Below are positions 50,363-64,000 of a stretch of 64,000 bases of DNA, piece by piece; position 1 is the first letter of the stretch, and every line of letters starts with the position of its first letter. The stretch is from positions 1,240,001 to 1,304,000 of the forward strand of contig JAWWNJ010000066.1 in NCBI GenBank assembly GCA_037176885.1, read 5' to 3'. Made by a program: the position numbers and the translations under genes. The notes below the pieces were generated by a model. That model had not been told where the DNA came from. It worked only from the letters and a program-made list of their open reading frames with translations, and did not search any database. This DNA comes from Favolaschia claudopus. Lineage: Eukaryota > Basidiomycota > Agaricomycetes > Agaricales > Mycenaceae.

Positions 50363-51171
50363 TCATTCTCCCCAATTTAACCCCAACACATCCTCCTTCC
50401 CTCCACGAACGGCTGCCTCAACAGCTTCTGCCAATGCGCGGAGCGCAAGAACGTCCTCGCTCAAATCGCTTCCTCCTTGGCCTGTGACGATATCTGGAGC
50501 GGTGACCCCCAGTGCGCGTTGTAATGTGTCTTCACGGTCCGGTCCACGTAACTTGTCGATCGAGGTAAGCAGTGCTGGGAGATTTGGGTGGCTAGCGAGA
50601 GCGGTGCGGATGGCGGGTGAGGTAGCTAGAAGGAGAAGGTGTATAAGAGAAACAAACAAACGACACAAAGAAAGAACCGCGCCTATTGCTTCATACTGGG
50701 GTGTCTGAAGGGGTTTTGGGTCATCTCGCTTGAGGGGGTCAGGATAGGCTGACTCTTCGGGGACGTATGGCCACTTCAACGAGGTGAGAGGGCGGAGAGG
50801 TGGGGGATTCTCGTCCGAGAGCGGGGGTTCCTCTGGGGGGCTTGGACTAAGATCTTTTGCGAGCGTGTTAGCGATGAGTATGAATGAATAAAGAAGGACT
50901 CTGCCTTCAGTTTCACGCTTCCCCGGCGCACATGAAACCTCTTATTCTACTTGTTCAAATAGGTGCTTTATTTCAAAACTCGCCCATCATACCTTTGTGT
51001 TTTTTGTAACAAGAAACGGAACAGCTGGGTTGGTGTAAGCTGATGCTCAGAGACGTTGCTTCAAAAATCATTCTTTCATACGGACTAGACCACCGCGCAT
51101 CCAGAGCAGGTATATTTTGAGTCGTTCTCTGAGCAGATTTGGCACTTGGAGCGCTTTGACCGAGGTGCCAT
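50363..51171 (-). CDS. zf-HIT protein (Hit1/ZNHIT3-like)
   Basis: Exon 1 (51171-51086) encodes MAPRSKRSKCQICSENDSKY and CSGCAVV; a 61-nt intron leads to a 32-nt exon (51024-50993) giving YCSVSCYKKHK; the last exon starts at 50942 with EVSCAPGKRETEGR. Together the Cys-x2-Cys ... Cys-x2-Cys ... Cys-x3-Cys-x3-His pattern is a HIT zinc finger. The C-terminal region has PPEEPPLSDENPPPLRPL, LKWPYVPEESAYPDPLKRDD and RTALASHPNLPALLTSIDKL plus REDTLQRALG. That order matches Hit1/ZNHIT3, an assembly factor for box C/D snoRNPs. About 235 aa. A further small intron around 50905 in the last exon cannot be excluded. It lies upstream of the FHA kinase on the same strand. Confidence 0.82.
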
Positions 51172-52311
51172 TTCGGGACGAAAAGGAGACCAATTCAAAT
51201 CCAAAATCCCCGCAGAGTGATTATATTATGAACGATTCAAGGCAAGAGTCGCCCACCTGGCGCCTGAGGAGGGGCTGAATGAGCTGGAGGTAAAAGGTTC
51301 AAGGCAAGGCGATATGTCACAAATAGTCACACTTACCTTTCTTCGATCCTTCACTCTCACCGCCAATCCCTTGGGGACGGGTCTTGTCGCTCTTGAACTT
51401 TATCTCAGTATCGGCCCCGGCTACCCATTTATGTCTGTCGTGTTGGCGTTAAGATTTGGGCTAATTTACTCTATTTTCGAATGAACCTCTGGGTCGTTTA
51501 ATTTTCGCTTTTTTCGCTATCAGAGCTCTCGAGCGACAGTTTCAGGCTAGTCATGAAGCTCATTCGGGCTCGAAGCTGCTCAGAATCATCGAATCTCGAC
51601 TGTCATTGCTCATGCGTGGTTTCTCGTTGATTTACTTGTCTTCTGGCGCCCGAGGTGCGGTCTTCTTGAGACGTTGCTTTACTCTACCGACGAACTTCAT
51701 GGGCAGTGACCGGGGCCCGTTCGAATCATTCGCAATATGATTGTGAGACTCTCGACAGCAAGCATCAGAAACCAACTGAACGACATGGACAACCTTTCTC
51801 CGCAAGAATAGCGTCCAGCCGGATGTCAGGTTGTGTCGCAGAAGAAGAGGAAGAAGAGGACGCTATCATGCTGGCATTACCATCCAGATATCCAATGTCT
51901 GGCAACATATTGCGAACTGGCAGAAAATATTGGATGATTTCACCTTCGATTCTCTCGCATTCCCGCGCCGAGTCGCGCGTGCCTTAAACCATAGAGACTT
52001 CGGGGACCTGGCTGCGTTGTTGAATACCTCTTGCAGATGCTGCCATAACGATGATCCGGTCCGAAGCTCATTAGCCCAGCGCGTCCGACGCCAACGGACG
52101 GCTCTGATGCAATGGTGCGACGCATATATAACAAGGGTGCCATGTTCCGCGTCACCAAAAGTTGAACCCCTCTGTAAAACCCAGTCTCCATTGGCCTACG
52201 CCGACTCAACGACGCGATACTGCTTTGGGCATCTCGTGACCCTTCCGCCACAACTATTCTCGGACCTTTCCAATAGCGGGTAATACAAACGCAACTTGCT
52301 TTTGAACCACC
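51172..52311. other. Intergenic, no supported gene
   Basis: Divergent promoter region between the zf-HIT gene (-) and the FAD monooxygenase (+). The open frames at 51831-52283 look accidental. Nothing else recognised. Confidence 0.45.
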
Positions 52312-54860
<2,549 letters not shown>

Positions 54861-55136
54861 TGTAGATTTTGTAACGCGTGAATGAGGAATGTGTACCTAT
54901 ACTGTATATCTACTATGTAGGCTAGTAATATTCCACTTCGGTTCTTCTGAGTCGCATATGTACAAAAGCGATTCGCTTGCTTGGACAGTGTTTGGGCGGC
55001 GCCCAAAAATGAGCGTGACGTAACTCGACCACACTTCACATCGTTCACCCACAACACGCTCTACACTACCCTCAACCGCGCTCATCCTACGTCTCGGCTT
55101 CTACTTGGTTAGTCTCTCATCGGTCTCCAGTCTGCT

Positions 55137-56665
55137 ATGGAAAGGTGAATACTTGAGGCAACCCTGGCGCGTTCGGGAGCTGATGCCACCTACGTAGGTA
55201 CGAAAGAATAGAGAAAATTGGTTTGTTACCCGTTTCCCAGCTTCAAACCTCATGATTCACTGCTACAAACTAGGCGAAGGTCATTTCCCCGCTCTACTTC
55301 GCCCAAGTCGCGTCAATTGTTGACGTTCTGATCGCCTCTAGGAACGTATGGCGTGGTTTACCGAGCGCTCGACAAGAACACGAACACCATCGTCGCGTTA
55401 AAGAAGATCCGTCTCGAATCGGAGGATGAGGGCGTTCCCAGCACTGCTATACGCGAGATCAGTCTGTTGAAAGAGCTGCAGGATGACAATATCGTCAGGT
55501 GTGTGCACATACGCCCACTCCTTCCTGAAGTAGGTCTGACGCCAAAACACCTATTCAACCAGGCTCTATAACATCGTTCACGCTGATCAGAAGCTGTTCC
55601 TTGTCTTCGAATTCCTTGAGATGGACTTGAAGCGTTTTATGGAGGAGGGTAACAGAGAAAACAACCCTATCTCGCCTGCGTTGGTCAAGGTGTGTCACTC
55701 TCGCGTCATTTGCTGTAATCTTTCTCTGTGTCGCACGTCGACCACAACGAAGCCGACTCGACTTTATCTTGTCGTTTCTTTCGCGTCCCATATGTCACGT
55801 GATATTACACCAGTCATCGCCGACGCGTTTTTCTACGCTCCCACCTGCGAAGACGCGTTTGTATGCTGAAAATCGACTTTGGTTAGAAATTCACGCGTCA
55901 ACTCAACCTTGGCCTGGTGTTCTGCCATTCCCGCCGTATCCTGCATCGCGACCTCAAACCTCAAAACCTACTCATCGACAAACATAATAATCTGAAACTA
56001 GCAGACTTCGGATTGGCTCGGGCGTTCGGGCTTCCTATGCGAACATACACTCATGAAGTACGTGGCTTGCAATCTTCTCGAAATTGCCTCACCAATATTC
56101 TTGCAGGTAGTAACCCTCTGGTACCGTGCGCCGGAAGTACTGCTGGGTTCGCGTCACTATGCCACAGGGATCGATATGTGGTCCGTTGGCTGCATTTTTG
56201 CGGAGATGGCGATGTCCGGGCAGCCTCTGTTCCCCGGTGACTCGGAAATCGACCAAATCTTCAAAATTTTCAGGTAGGGTTCTCGCAAAGCTTGCGCGTC
56301 TGTTCAATGGCCAATGGTGCTGAAATTACTTATCTAGAATTCTGGGGACGCCAAATGAGCAGAACTGGCCCGGCGTTGAAGGGCTATCCGACTACAAGAC
56401 AACGTTTCCGCAGTGGGGTTCGCAGGAGCTCGCGCGTGTGGTACCGCCTTTGGACAAAGATGGCATTGATTTTCTTCAGGTTCGCTGTTCCCTCTTTGGG
56501 TGCTGCATACTGACATCGATATCACAGGCCTCTTTGACGTATAACCCAGCGAAGCGTATCTCAGGTACGTCGACGTCGGCTCTGCCTTGCGAGATATCTG
56601 CTAACTTGTTTGCGCTGGGTTTTACAGCGAAACGCGCGTTGATTCATCCTTACTTTTCAGATTGA
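55137..56665 (+). CDS. CDK1: Cyclin-dependent kinase CDK1 (Cdc28/Cdc2)
   Basis: Ten exons: 55137-55144 (8 nt), 55198-55220 (23 nt), 55274-55279 (6 nt), 55342-55498, 55563-55689, 55887-56057, 56107-56273, 56338-56479, 56528-56564 and 56628-56665. The first four join to [20 protein letters not shown] with the inhibitory Thr-Tyr pair. Exon 4 holds [20 protein letters not shown], the exact PSTAIRE cyclin-binding helix. Later: [54 protein letters not shown] (T-loop Thr), [37 protein letters not shown] and a C-terminal [10 protein letters not shown]. About 298 aa, full length. It is the master kinase of G1/S and G2/M with cyclins. Identity is essentially certain. Confidence 0.95.
55274..55279 (+). 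other. 6-nt microexon of CDK1
   Basis: The six bases GCGAAG sit between ACAAACTAG and GTCATTTC. With G from exon 2 and GA from exon 4 they give G-E-G of the ATP-binding glycine loop, so skipping this exon would delete two residues of the loop without shifting frame. Confidence 0.85.
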
Positions 56666-57057
56666 GCTGCCTGATAGAGTCTTTTTTCGATCCGCATTCT
56701 GTATACCTGTATATTATCTGGCATCGTACCTATGTTCCCCATCTATCCACTGGTTGTATCGAGACCTTCACATAATAATTGGTCGCTCGCGCCGTTCACA
56801 ATTGGTGAAGGAAAGAACGGAAATCTTGTCCGCAAACCATGTTTGTTTTGGTGCCTGACCGCAAAAATAGGAAACGCTTTCAAGTTGCAGGCTGCCAAAT
56901 GTTCTATCCCGGATAGCTTTACACTGTATGTTACACTTGACATAAGAGTCTCATCGTGTAACTATCCCGGTCGCGGCCAGTTGATATTTTCGTTTCTGGG
57001 TCGAGTAAGATCGATATACTCTCCACCAGGATATGGATCATCGCCTGAAAACCCCGA

Positions 57058-58343
57058 TTAGTTTCGTGTGCCATCCATGAAAAAAGAGACCAGCGGACTT
57101 CGGTCAATGATGTCGATGTCGCCTCCCTCGTCGTCGGCGTCGTCGTTATCATCTTCGTCCCATTGGTCGCGGGAAAATGCCTCAGGGTTCTTTTGGCGAT
57201 CGACGGCGAGGTCTTTCATGAGTCTGTTCATGGAGTCGTCTTTCACGTCCTGCAGGGATTTGTCTCGTGCTTTTCGTGCGCGTTCAAGTTCAGGGAGATA
57301 TTCTCTGCCAATTTGGGTTCGTTGAGCAGTGCAAGGAAAAGATCTGGATAACCTACGTCTCGTATTCCGTCCGAGATGCATCGACGGCATCGAAGAACTC
57401 TTTGATCCCTGCACCGGTCATGCTGGAGACACCGACTGCCTTAAGATGCTTGTAGAATTCGTCAAGAACAAGACTCATGCTATTCATGAGACTGTTCATG
57501 TATGTGGGCTCGCCCTCGGAGTCCCTGGTGCCGCCGTGGGTGGCCAGCGCGGCCTGGAACGCTTCCCAGTCGTGCATCCATTCCAACGCAAAGTCATGCC
57601 GCTGCACGTCCGTTTTATTAAACACGAGGATGAAGGGGAGTTTCGTCTTGTAAAGGATGCTATACTCGAAAGTCAAGAGACGCAGGGTTGCAAGTCTAAT
57701 TTTTTTTACCTGCAAGCGTACAGCATATTAGACATGAATGTTGCTGGCGCTGTTGTCCTCGGTGTATCAATTATATATGCAACGACGGCCGGTAGCGACG
57801 ATGCTACGGCGTCTGTGATGATAGCACCGCTCGCCGACCAAGTGAAGATCTCGATTTGCCCTGGGGTGTCCAATATCACGTAGCTGTGGTCGGCAACAGA
57901 ATGAACATTTTGCAAGAGACCTGACGACCCAATAAACATACTCAACGCTCTCGGCGCGTTTCTCGACGAGACCGAGCACCTGGTCAAATTTTGTAGTGAA
58001 CAAATTCAAGGCAGTCAATATCCCGCCGTTAGGACCAAGGTTGTACCTTGCGCGAAGATTGGATTGAACCGGATCGTCACTACGAAAAGATAACACACTG
58101 CTTCATGACCTCCTGATAGTTCACCGTGTCCCGTATATCGATGTTCGCCTCAAACGGTACCCGTGTCACGGCAGGATCAAGATTCAAAATGTATGGAGGT
58201 TTGGGCGGATTCAGAGAGTGCAAATACGAGTTTATTCGTTGGACAAAGGTGGATTTCCCTGCACCTGCCATACCAATGGTAATTATTGCGATCGGCTTGG
58301 GTTTGGAGGGTCCTGCGCCCTCAGAGCCCGAGGGAACCGACAT
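57058..58343 (-). CDS. GPN1: GPN-loop GTPase GPN1 (Npa3/XAB1)
   Basis: ATG at 58343 ([18 protein letters not shown]). Exons give [19 protein letters not shown] (P-loop), [52 protein letters not shown] (the GPN loop), [26 protein letters not shown] (G3), [38 protein letters not shown] (G4) and a C-terminal charged region with [20 protein letters not shown], ending MDGTRN at 57058. About five exons. GPN1 with GPN3 brings assembled RNA polymerase II into the nucleus. The acidic C-terminal tail is family-typical. Convergent with CDK1. Confidence 0.93.
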
Positions 58344-58804
58344 GGTCAAAAGTCAAGAGAGATTCGAGTTTGTGACATTTTGTGACCCACAAATTCTCTC
58401 TCTCAAATTTCAATGTCTTTGCTATCTCTGAACGCGCTCCTGCTCCCTCAACGGCCGTGAATCATCTCGGTTCATTGAAAGAATCTTGTTCTACGGAAAC
58501 AAACCAATCCAACGAAAAGCAAGCTGAACAAGATTTCTTCAAATCACCAGTGACACTGGCAGCACACAGTTTGCTGCACACTCAATAGATGCAGCGGGAA
58601 CGCATCCAGATAGTGGGCCTTCCTTCAGAAGCGCAAGAGACATGTTTAGCCCTGAGTCCAACCTGAGTCATGCGAAGGTGGAAGGGAATGATCCACAATA
58701 TGTGCCGCCGGTTCCGAGAGACATAGCTCTTGGCTTCGCCTTTTCACTTATCGACTTGAGGAAATCCTCGGGGCACTCAGCTACGCTTAAGCTCTATCTT
58801 ACTC
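58344..58804. other. Divergent promoter region, nothing else seen
   Basis: 460 bp between GPN1 (-) and the acetyltransferase (+). A short open frame at 58642 lies here; the acetyltransferase start at 58805 is preferred because its exon chain is continuous. Confidence 0.45.
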
Positions 58805-59760
58805 ATGACAGAAATTGTCGTTCGAAGACTCGTTAATCCCAGGGGTACGCAATTGTCTAAGCTCTTCGAATTGAACAACGACCTCATGGCACATGCGCAT
58901 CATTCCTACAGAGGAGGAAATTGAGCATGCAGCTTCCTTGTTGCACGACGCATTCCTGGCTGGTTTGCACCACATTTAGTTCGTCTCATATCACTGAAGT
59001 ACGCCCAGCTGGGGATACTTTCGGCCTTTCTCTAGCAGGAGGAGATCCCGCGCTCGATATCTGGATACTTCGCGCTGGAGTACGAGCAGCCGTTGTAGGA
59101 GGCGAACTCTGGGTGGCCGGCTTCAATCCGACAGAGATCTGCTCTGTAGCAACATGGTTCGGTCCGGGGACTGATTATCTTGCGACGTAATTCCTGGGAT
59201 TAGTTCCACTCCAAAACTGAAGCAGACATAGTGAGGAACAACGCGCCGCTGGCTGGGATCAGGTGCAAGAAAGTTTTAACTCGGATGCCAAAAAGTGGTG
59301 GGAATACGTCGGTGGCCCTATAATGTTCTGGAGGAATATGGATTGACGCCGATATTATAGTTTATTCCGCGCTACAACAAGTGGAATGCGGAATGTATAG
59401 GCGAAGGCACAAAGCTTAAATCATGGCAACTACAACTGCTTGGTACTGCCCCGGAACATCAACGAAAAGGTCTTTCTCGCGCTCTCATCAAAGCCGTCGA
59501 AGCCAAAGTATTTTTTCCATTCGCTACCTCGAAATTTTCCAATTAATCTCTCCTAGGCTACAACGGATGGAGTTGGCATGTGTCTAGAGACGACCAACGA
59601 CCCCAATGTGTGTACCTCAGACCTGCTCATGTTCCTTCGTTTTGGCTTATCCCGCTTCCAGGTTAAATTCTACAAAAACCTCGGATTTGTGGAGCGCGGC
59701 ACTATCAGTATCGTCGGCGCCGGTGGAGAGACCATAATGACAGCCCTGACGAAACCCTGA
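58805..59760 (+). CDS. GNAT-family N-acetyltransferase
   Basis: ATG at 58805 (MTEIVVRRLVNPR) joins, by introns of about 50-80 nt, EEEIEHAASLLHDAFLA, then AGDTFGLSLAGGDPALDIWI with LWVAGFNPTEICSVATWFG, TEEQRAAGWDQVQESFNSDA and KKWWEY, FIPRYNKWNAECIGEG and LGTAPEHQRKGLSRALI (motif A, Q-R-K-G-L-S), ATTDGVGMCLETTNDPNV and KFYKNLGFVERG before the stop at 59760. The last part is the usual GNAT beta-bulge with the acetyl-CoA splay. Substrate unknown; related mushroom genes are lineage-expanded. It converges with tRNase Z across about 160 bp. Confidence 0.8.
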
Positions 59761-59921
59761 ATACGCCAAACAAAAACCTGCTCTGAAATACAAGAGAATA
59801 AAATGCAGCGTTCAACCTTTTGGAGCTACGGATACAAGAAAGCACAAGATTACAAGATACAGTAGATGTGCAGATATATACTTGTGGGATTTAAATCAAT
59901 GCAATGCAAATAATCCTGAAT

Positions 59922-62900
59922 CTATAAATCGGCGGCAAGTGCAGCTTTTCTCTCCTCCTCATCCTCTTCTTCATCGTAGGTGTCAGCAAAGGTTTGCTGG
60001 ATCGCTGGAAGATACATATTTAACTTCCACATGGTCCCAATCGTAAAGCTCGCATGATCAAAGGCTAGGGCGACGATCGGCTCGCGCGCGTTGTTCTCGC
60101 CCGTTTGACGGCGAATGCCTAGAGAGGGCGGCAAGCGCGGATAGCGAGCGGAGAAGTGCGTGAGCAGAACGTTCTCCGCGTTCATCCTAGAGTTGATGCG
60201 TCTCAGCAAAGTTAAGATGCTGGGGAAAAGAGTACAGACTTTCGGCCCATCTCGATCGCTTGCCCGACGGTACTGTGAGACTTGGCACGGGCCATAACCT
60301 CTTCGTCGTCGCCCATCGTTGCTTCGTGGATGAGCAGTGTTGCCCCTTGCCCTCCACGAACGAGGCTCTGCGTCGGCAACGTGTCTGCCGAGAAACTGGC
60401 AGCCCATGAGCACAAGCGAATGCCATACAATATGAGGCGCATCTTACACGATGCTCCATCCATCTTGGTGACGGATCGAAACACCGTAGCATTTCACCTG
60501 GTGGAACACATCGATAGTATTGAAACTCTGCAAGCCCAAGGCAACACACAATCGCATGCCAGCGGCTGTAGAGCTAGAAATGAAGTCAGCAAAGAACACC
60601 AAGACGACGAGTTGGCAGCCAAATTCACCGTTGAAAGTCGGTCCACGGCTCCGTGCCTTCAATCCGCCACATCCCATGGTAGAGATAATCGCCCGACTTT
60701 CTTATGTGCAGGGCGTCGCTGATGACGGTGACAACTCCGCTTCCAGATGGGTCGTTAATCCCCAGATCCTCGATATCGCTGAGTTCGCGGAGATATAGAT
60801 GAAGCTTGTGGATCGAGACTAAGTACAAGGGTTGCGTTACAGGAGGGTCGAGCTGCAATGAAATCAGCTTTCTATAAATCCCGAGACATAAACAACGATG
60901 ACCGACCTTCCGCCGCTGCGACAGTATCTTCGCAACTCCCATGTGATGGTCGCCGTGAATGTGGCTCACGAAAATGCATCGCAAATCACGCAGCACATCT
61001 CTAACACCTGCGCCGAAATGCCTTGCAAGCTGGCCGTAGGTGCCTTCGCCTGCATCAAGAAGAATGGATCCCCGAGACGGAATTCGGACAAGAGTAGAGG
61101 ACACTGGAGTGATATAAGAACGAAACGTACACTGAAATTCGAAAGAACGACTGACCGTTGCGCGACGAAGTAGGCACGGCACTGGCCGTTCCGAGAGGAA
61201 TGATAGCTACATCAGCACCGGGAGAGGCCTGCAATACTTTTTGAGGAGCCACTTCCTCCACCTTCGCTCGAACATCGGCAAATTTCTGCAAATTGGAGGG
61301 CGAAAGCAAGAGGAGTTCAGGCGAATCAGGTTTGGTGTGTGCTGGATGGAAGTTATCTCTTCGCTCTGCCGGAAGACGTCCGGTTTCTGGAGCACTGACG
61401 GGGCGGACATTCATACGGAGGCCGGGTTCCAAGACAAAACAGTTTGCGGGAAGTTCGGGGATAGCTTGGGGGCATGATGAAAAGCGCAACGGTAGCAGAA
61501 TGACGTCAGCTTACCGGACAGCTGCTTGCGGGGAGAGAGGGAGTAATGCGGTACAGGGAACATCTCTGCGTCCAATTGATGCAATCTCAGTTGGTTGAAC
61601 GCAGCTGAAGTGAAAGTGACTGGATTACATCCGTGTTCGGGCGAAGATACCATATGCTTCAAATGCAACGACTCAGCAATTTGCCGAGTGGTGAGACGAG
61701 GAACTCTTACATGTGCGGAAGGAGGAAAACCGTTCATGAATTGAATGTACCGAGGGTCTTCAAGAACACTGGCTCCGCACAAATGATACACCGTTCTGAC
61801 AGCATACTCGGAAACATCTTCTGCGCGCATAGAACGAAATTTTGCATAGAAAGGAGATGTTTCGAATGAAGAAATAAGATGAGGAATGTATTCTGGAGAC
61901 GGAACATCCAGAACAATTAAAACCTATGAAGGAATTTTAGTTAAGGCATAACAAAGCTTATATAGACTAACCGGAGGAACTTCCGAGGGCCCAATGCAAT
62001 CGAGCGGGTTAATTATCTTACTCACGGTTTGATCGCCTTCCTGCACGGTAACGGTGATGCTTTCGCCCCTTGTAAGTCGAGAACGCATATTTTTCGGGAC
62101 ACCCAATTCGAGAGACTTGTCTACGTCGAACTTGCCACGAACAGAGGGGCCAACGACGACGTATGCCAGAGTTGGAGGCGAATCGATTGGCCATGATGGG
62201 GTAAACTTGGGGAGCTGATGATGATACCCAGCTGGGATTCGAGGACGTTGGTACATGTCAAACTGAAACCAAGATTAAAGCGGACTTGTATGCAAGACGA
62301 ATACTCGTTACATTCTTGGAGTCCTCTCCGTCTCCCTTTGGCGATACCCTTTGCCGTTTGGGTGAGTTGCCCTTGAAACCTCGTTTCATGGAGGCGGGAA
62401 ACATAGTGTTGATCATGAGCGTTCGCCATTCTTGGGCCAATTCACCCTCCAACTTTTCAGCCAGAAAACCTTCCTTTTCCAACATTTCTTTCAGTGAAGA
62501 GCTAGGCTCGCGCTTTCGTTTCGTAGCCCCGGTCCCCGTGACGCATTCGACTGCTGGCTCTTCAGACGCTTTGGCCAACATAGCTTCAGGAAATTCCATC
62601 GAAGAATGCAGTACGGGAAGACTGTAGACGGTGATGTTATTGTCTTGGTAGGTCCAAGGAGGTGATGCAGTCAGATCTGGAGACAAGAGAACCTCTTTGA
62701 CGTTAACGTTCATCGAGTCCCTGTAACGAATCGGTTGGCTGAAATTATTCAAACATTGAACGACGTACCGGTAGATATAACATCGCATTGCAGCGATTCG
62801 ATGTGCAAGCCCAGGTGGTCCCACAACGTCCAAAATCCTGAGCGACTGGTCCGCGGAAGACATGAGCATACCTGGCACAAGGAAAACTCAACAACAGATG

Positions 62901-63124
62901 CGCGGTTGAAGGGAACACGCACCAGCAATACCGCCAGTACGCCGGGCTTCAACCCGAGTCAGAAAAAAAGCGCGAGTGCTCTTTCGGTGCGCCTTCTTCT
63001 GGGTGAAGGCTCTGTTGGAGTTCTCTGCGAGATTGAAAATGTATTTCGCATTGTCGAAAGAGATAACGATTGAAGGCTCTGTGTCCGTAGTCGCGCTTGT
63101 AACGACTGAGGTCGTCCAGCTCAT
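59922..63124 (-). CDS. TRZ1: Long-form tRNase Z (ELAC2/Trz1)
   Basis: ATG at 63124 (MSWTTSVVTSATTDTEPS), then IFNLAENSNRAFTQ, FFLTRVEARRTGGIAG joining MLMSSADQSLRILDVVGPPG, the N-terminal inactive half. Middle exons hold LTASPPWTYQDNNITVYSLP, DSPPTLAYVVVGPSVRGKFD and EHGCNPVTFTSAAFNQLRL. The active half begins IIPLGTASAVPTSSRN, then ILLDAGEGTYGQLARHFG, IFVSHIHGDHHMGVAKIL (H-x-H-x-D-H zinc motif), YSGDTLPTQSLVRGGQG, LLIHEATMGDDEEVMARAKS and MNAENVLLTHFSARYPRLP. It ends EEERKAALAADL at 59922. About ten exons. Cuts the 3' trailer from precursor tRNAs in nucleus and mitochondria. The order of all motifs makes this call firm. Confidence 0.93.
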
Positions 63125-64000
63125 AATTGGAAGGAAACGAAGGGAGAGTTGCGCAAAAGCGAGAAATTAAGTGAGCCGAATAGACTGGCCGACTGACAGC
63201 TCAAAACGAAAGGCCTAATTGGCGCTCCGCGACGTCGAAGTCTCTAAAATGAGTCCAATCGATTCGATGCATGCAGAAGCGAAGCCAGCGACGCGGTCAC
63301 GTGGGAAACGCGAACTCTTGATTTACTTTCTGGTCAACTTGGTGGATCACACAAATTACGAGACAAACTACCGCGTGTATTGGCACTGTCGTACAAAAGA
63401 AGACAAAGAACAGAACAGAAATAAAGGAATAACAAAAAGACCCCTCGTGAGCGCCATGTCCCGGATTTTCCAAATTACCACACAGCTCTATGGTCGCTCA
63501 TGCTCCGTTTGCCCCGCCTATTTCGAAGTAATTTTATGTAGTGCTGTTATGTTTGGTTCGCCGCTCGGTGGGTCTCGTATCCCGATGTGGAGTCGCACTG
63601 AGCCGTCGTGGCATCACGCCGTGGTGGTCGAGCTCGAGATGCCCTGTCCCGACGTGGAGTCGCGCTGAGGTGCGGTGTCCCGTGGCCAACTCGCGCTATC
63701 CTGCGTGCCCGATCTCGAACGGAGTTGCGGACCTCCCCGTCCCCTATGCTCCCGTATGCGGTGAAAAGTTTTATCGATAGCCTTTTCCGTATTTGTTTTG
63801 GTTTTAGTGCCGCGTGTATTTGGCTTATACAAGTAAATGAAAACCTAAGACGAGTCAGGCGCGATAAAGAGGAGAAGTTGAATGAGACTTACCAAAAATT
63901 GGAAAAGTGAGACAGAGAGAGAGGAGGGAAAGCTGGAATACGGGGTGATGGAGGTGGTGACGCCGGCGATAAGAGTATGGGAGGTAACGCAAGACCAAAA
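63125..64000. other. Right-end intergenic, no supported gene
   Basis: Contains two near-copies of a 20-nt run (63580-63600 and 63652-63672, GATGTGGAGTCGCACTGAG and GACGTGGAGTCGCGCTGAG). No domain or splice chain. A gene could continue beyond the right edge. Confidence 0.4.

Overview
The window is nuclear DNA of a filamentous basidiomycete, most likely an Agaricomycete. Nearly every gene is broken by introns of about 50-60 nt (GTRNGT donors, YAG acceptors). Several families are typical of mushrooms: a DUF6534-type seven-helix protein, F-box/LRR proteins, a Ser/Ala-rich single-span membrane protein and a SUA5 of fungal layout. I saw no bacterial, viral or plasmid signal, no CRISPR, no rRNA and no tRNA. 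All gene models are hand-spliced from the sequence, so exon edges in divergent parts may be off by a few bases.

Layout. 0-4.5 kb: Mediator subunit Med22 (-) and a DUF6534 membrane protein (+) cut into about 20 exons. 4.7-11 kb: three tandem minus-strand genes for O-fucosyltransferase-like (POFUT/PF10250-type) type II membrane proteins (copies A, B, C), followed at 11.1-13.2 kb by a DUF2264 protein on the same strand. 13.5-16 kb: a vezatin/Inp2-like membrane protein. 17.5-19.5 kb: a Ser/Ala-rich single-pass protein whose cytoplasmic tail reads through five consecutive +1 frame changes. 19.5-23.6 kb: gene-poor, with one small membrane-protein gene. 23.6-35.8 kb: F-box/LRR gene (-), POFUT-like copy D (+), an NAD-epimerase/exostosin fusion (+), POFUT-like copy E (+) and a second F-box/LRR gene (+). 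36-46 kb: a secreted Ser/Thr-rich protein, an amino-acid permease, a TCAAG repeat island, a small protein with an internal duplication and a pectin methylesterase. 46-64 kb: a housekeeping block of SUA5, an FHA-domain kinase (Chk2/Cds1-like), a zf-HIT protein (Hit1/ZNHIT3-like), a phenol-hydroxylase-type FAD monooxygenase, CDK1 with PSTAIRE, GPN1, a GNAT acetyltransferase and long-form tRNase Z.

The part most likely to be an undescribed system is the 4.7-34 kb glycosylation neighbourhood. It holds five paralogous fucosyltransferase-like membrane proteins, one bifunctional sugar-epimerase/GT47 fusion and a DUF2264 carbohydrate-active candidate. The paralogs differ in catalytic motifs: B, D and E keep the H-x-R-R-x-D-F signature, C has Asp to Asn, and A has lost it completely. 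This looks like an expanding, diverging Golgi glycan-building module, probably for a cell-surface or secreted glycan; that function is inference.
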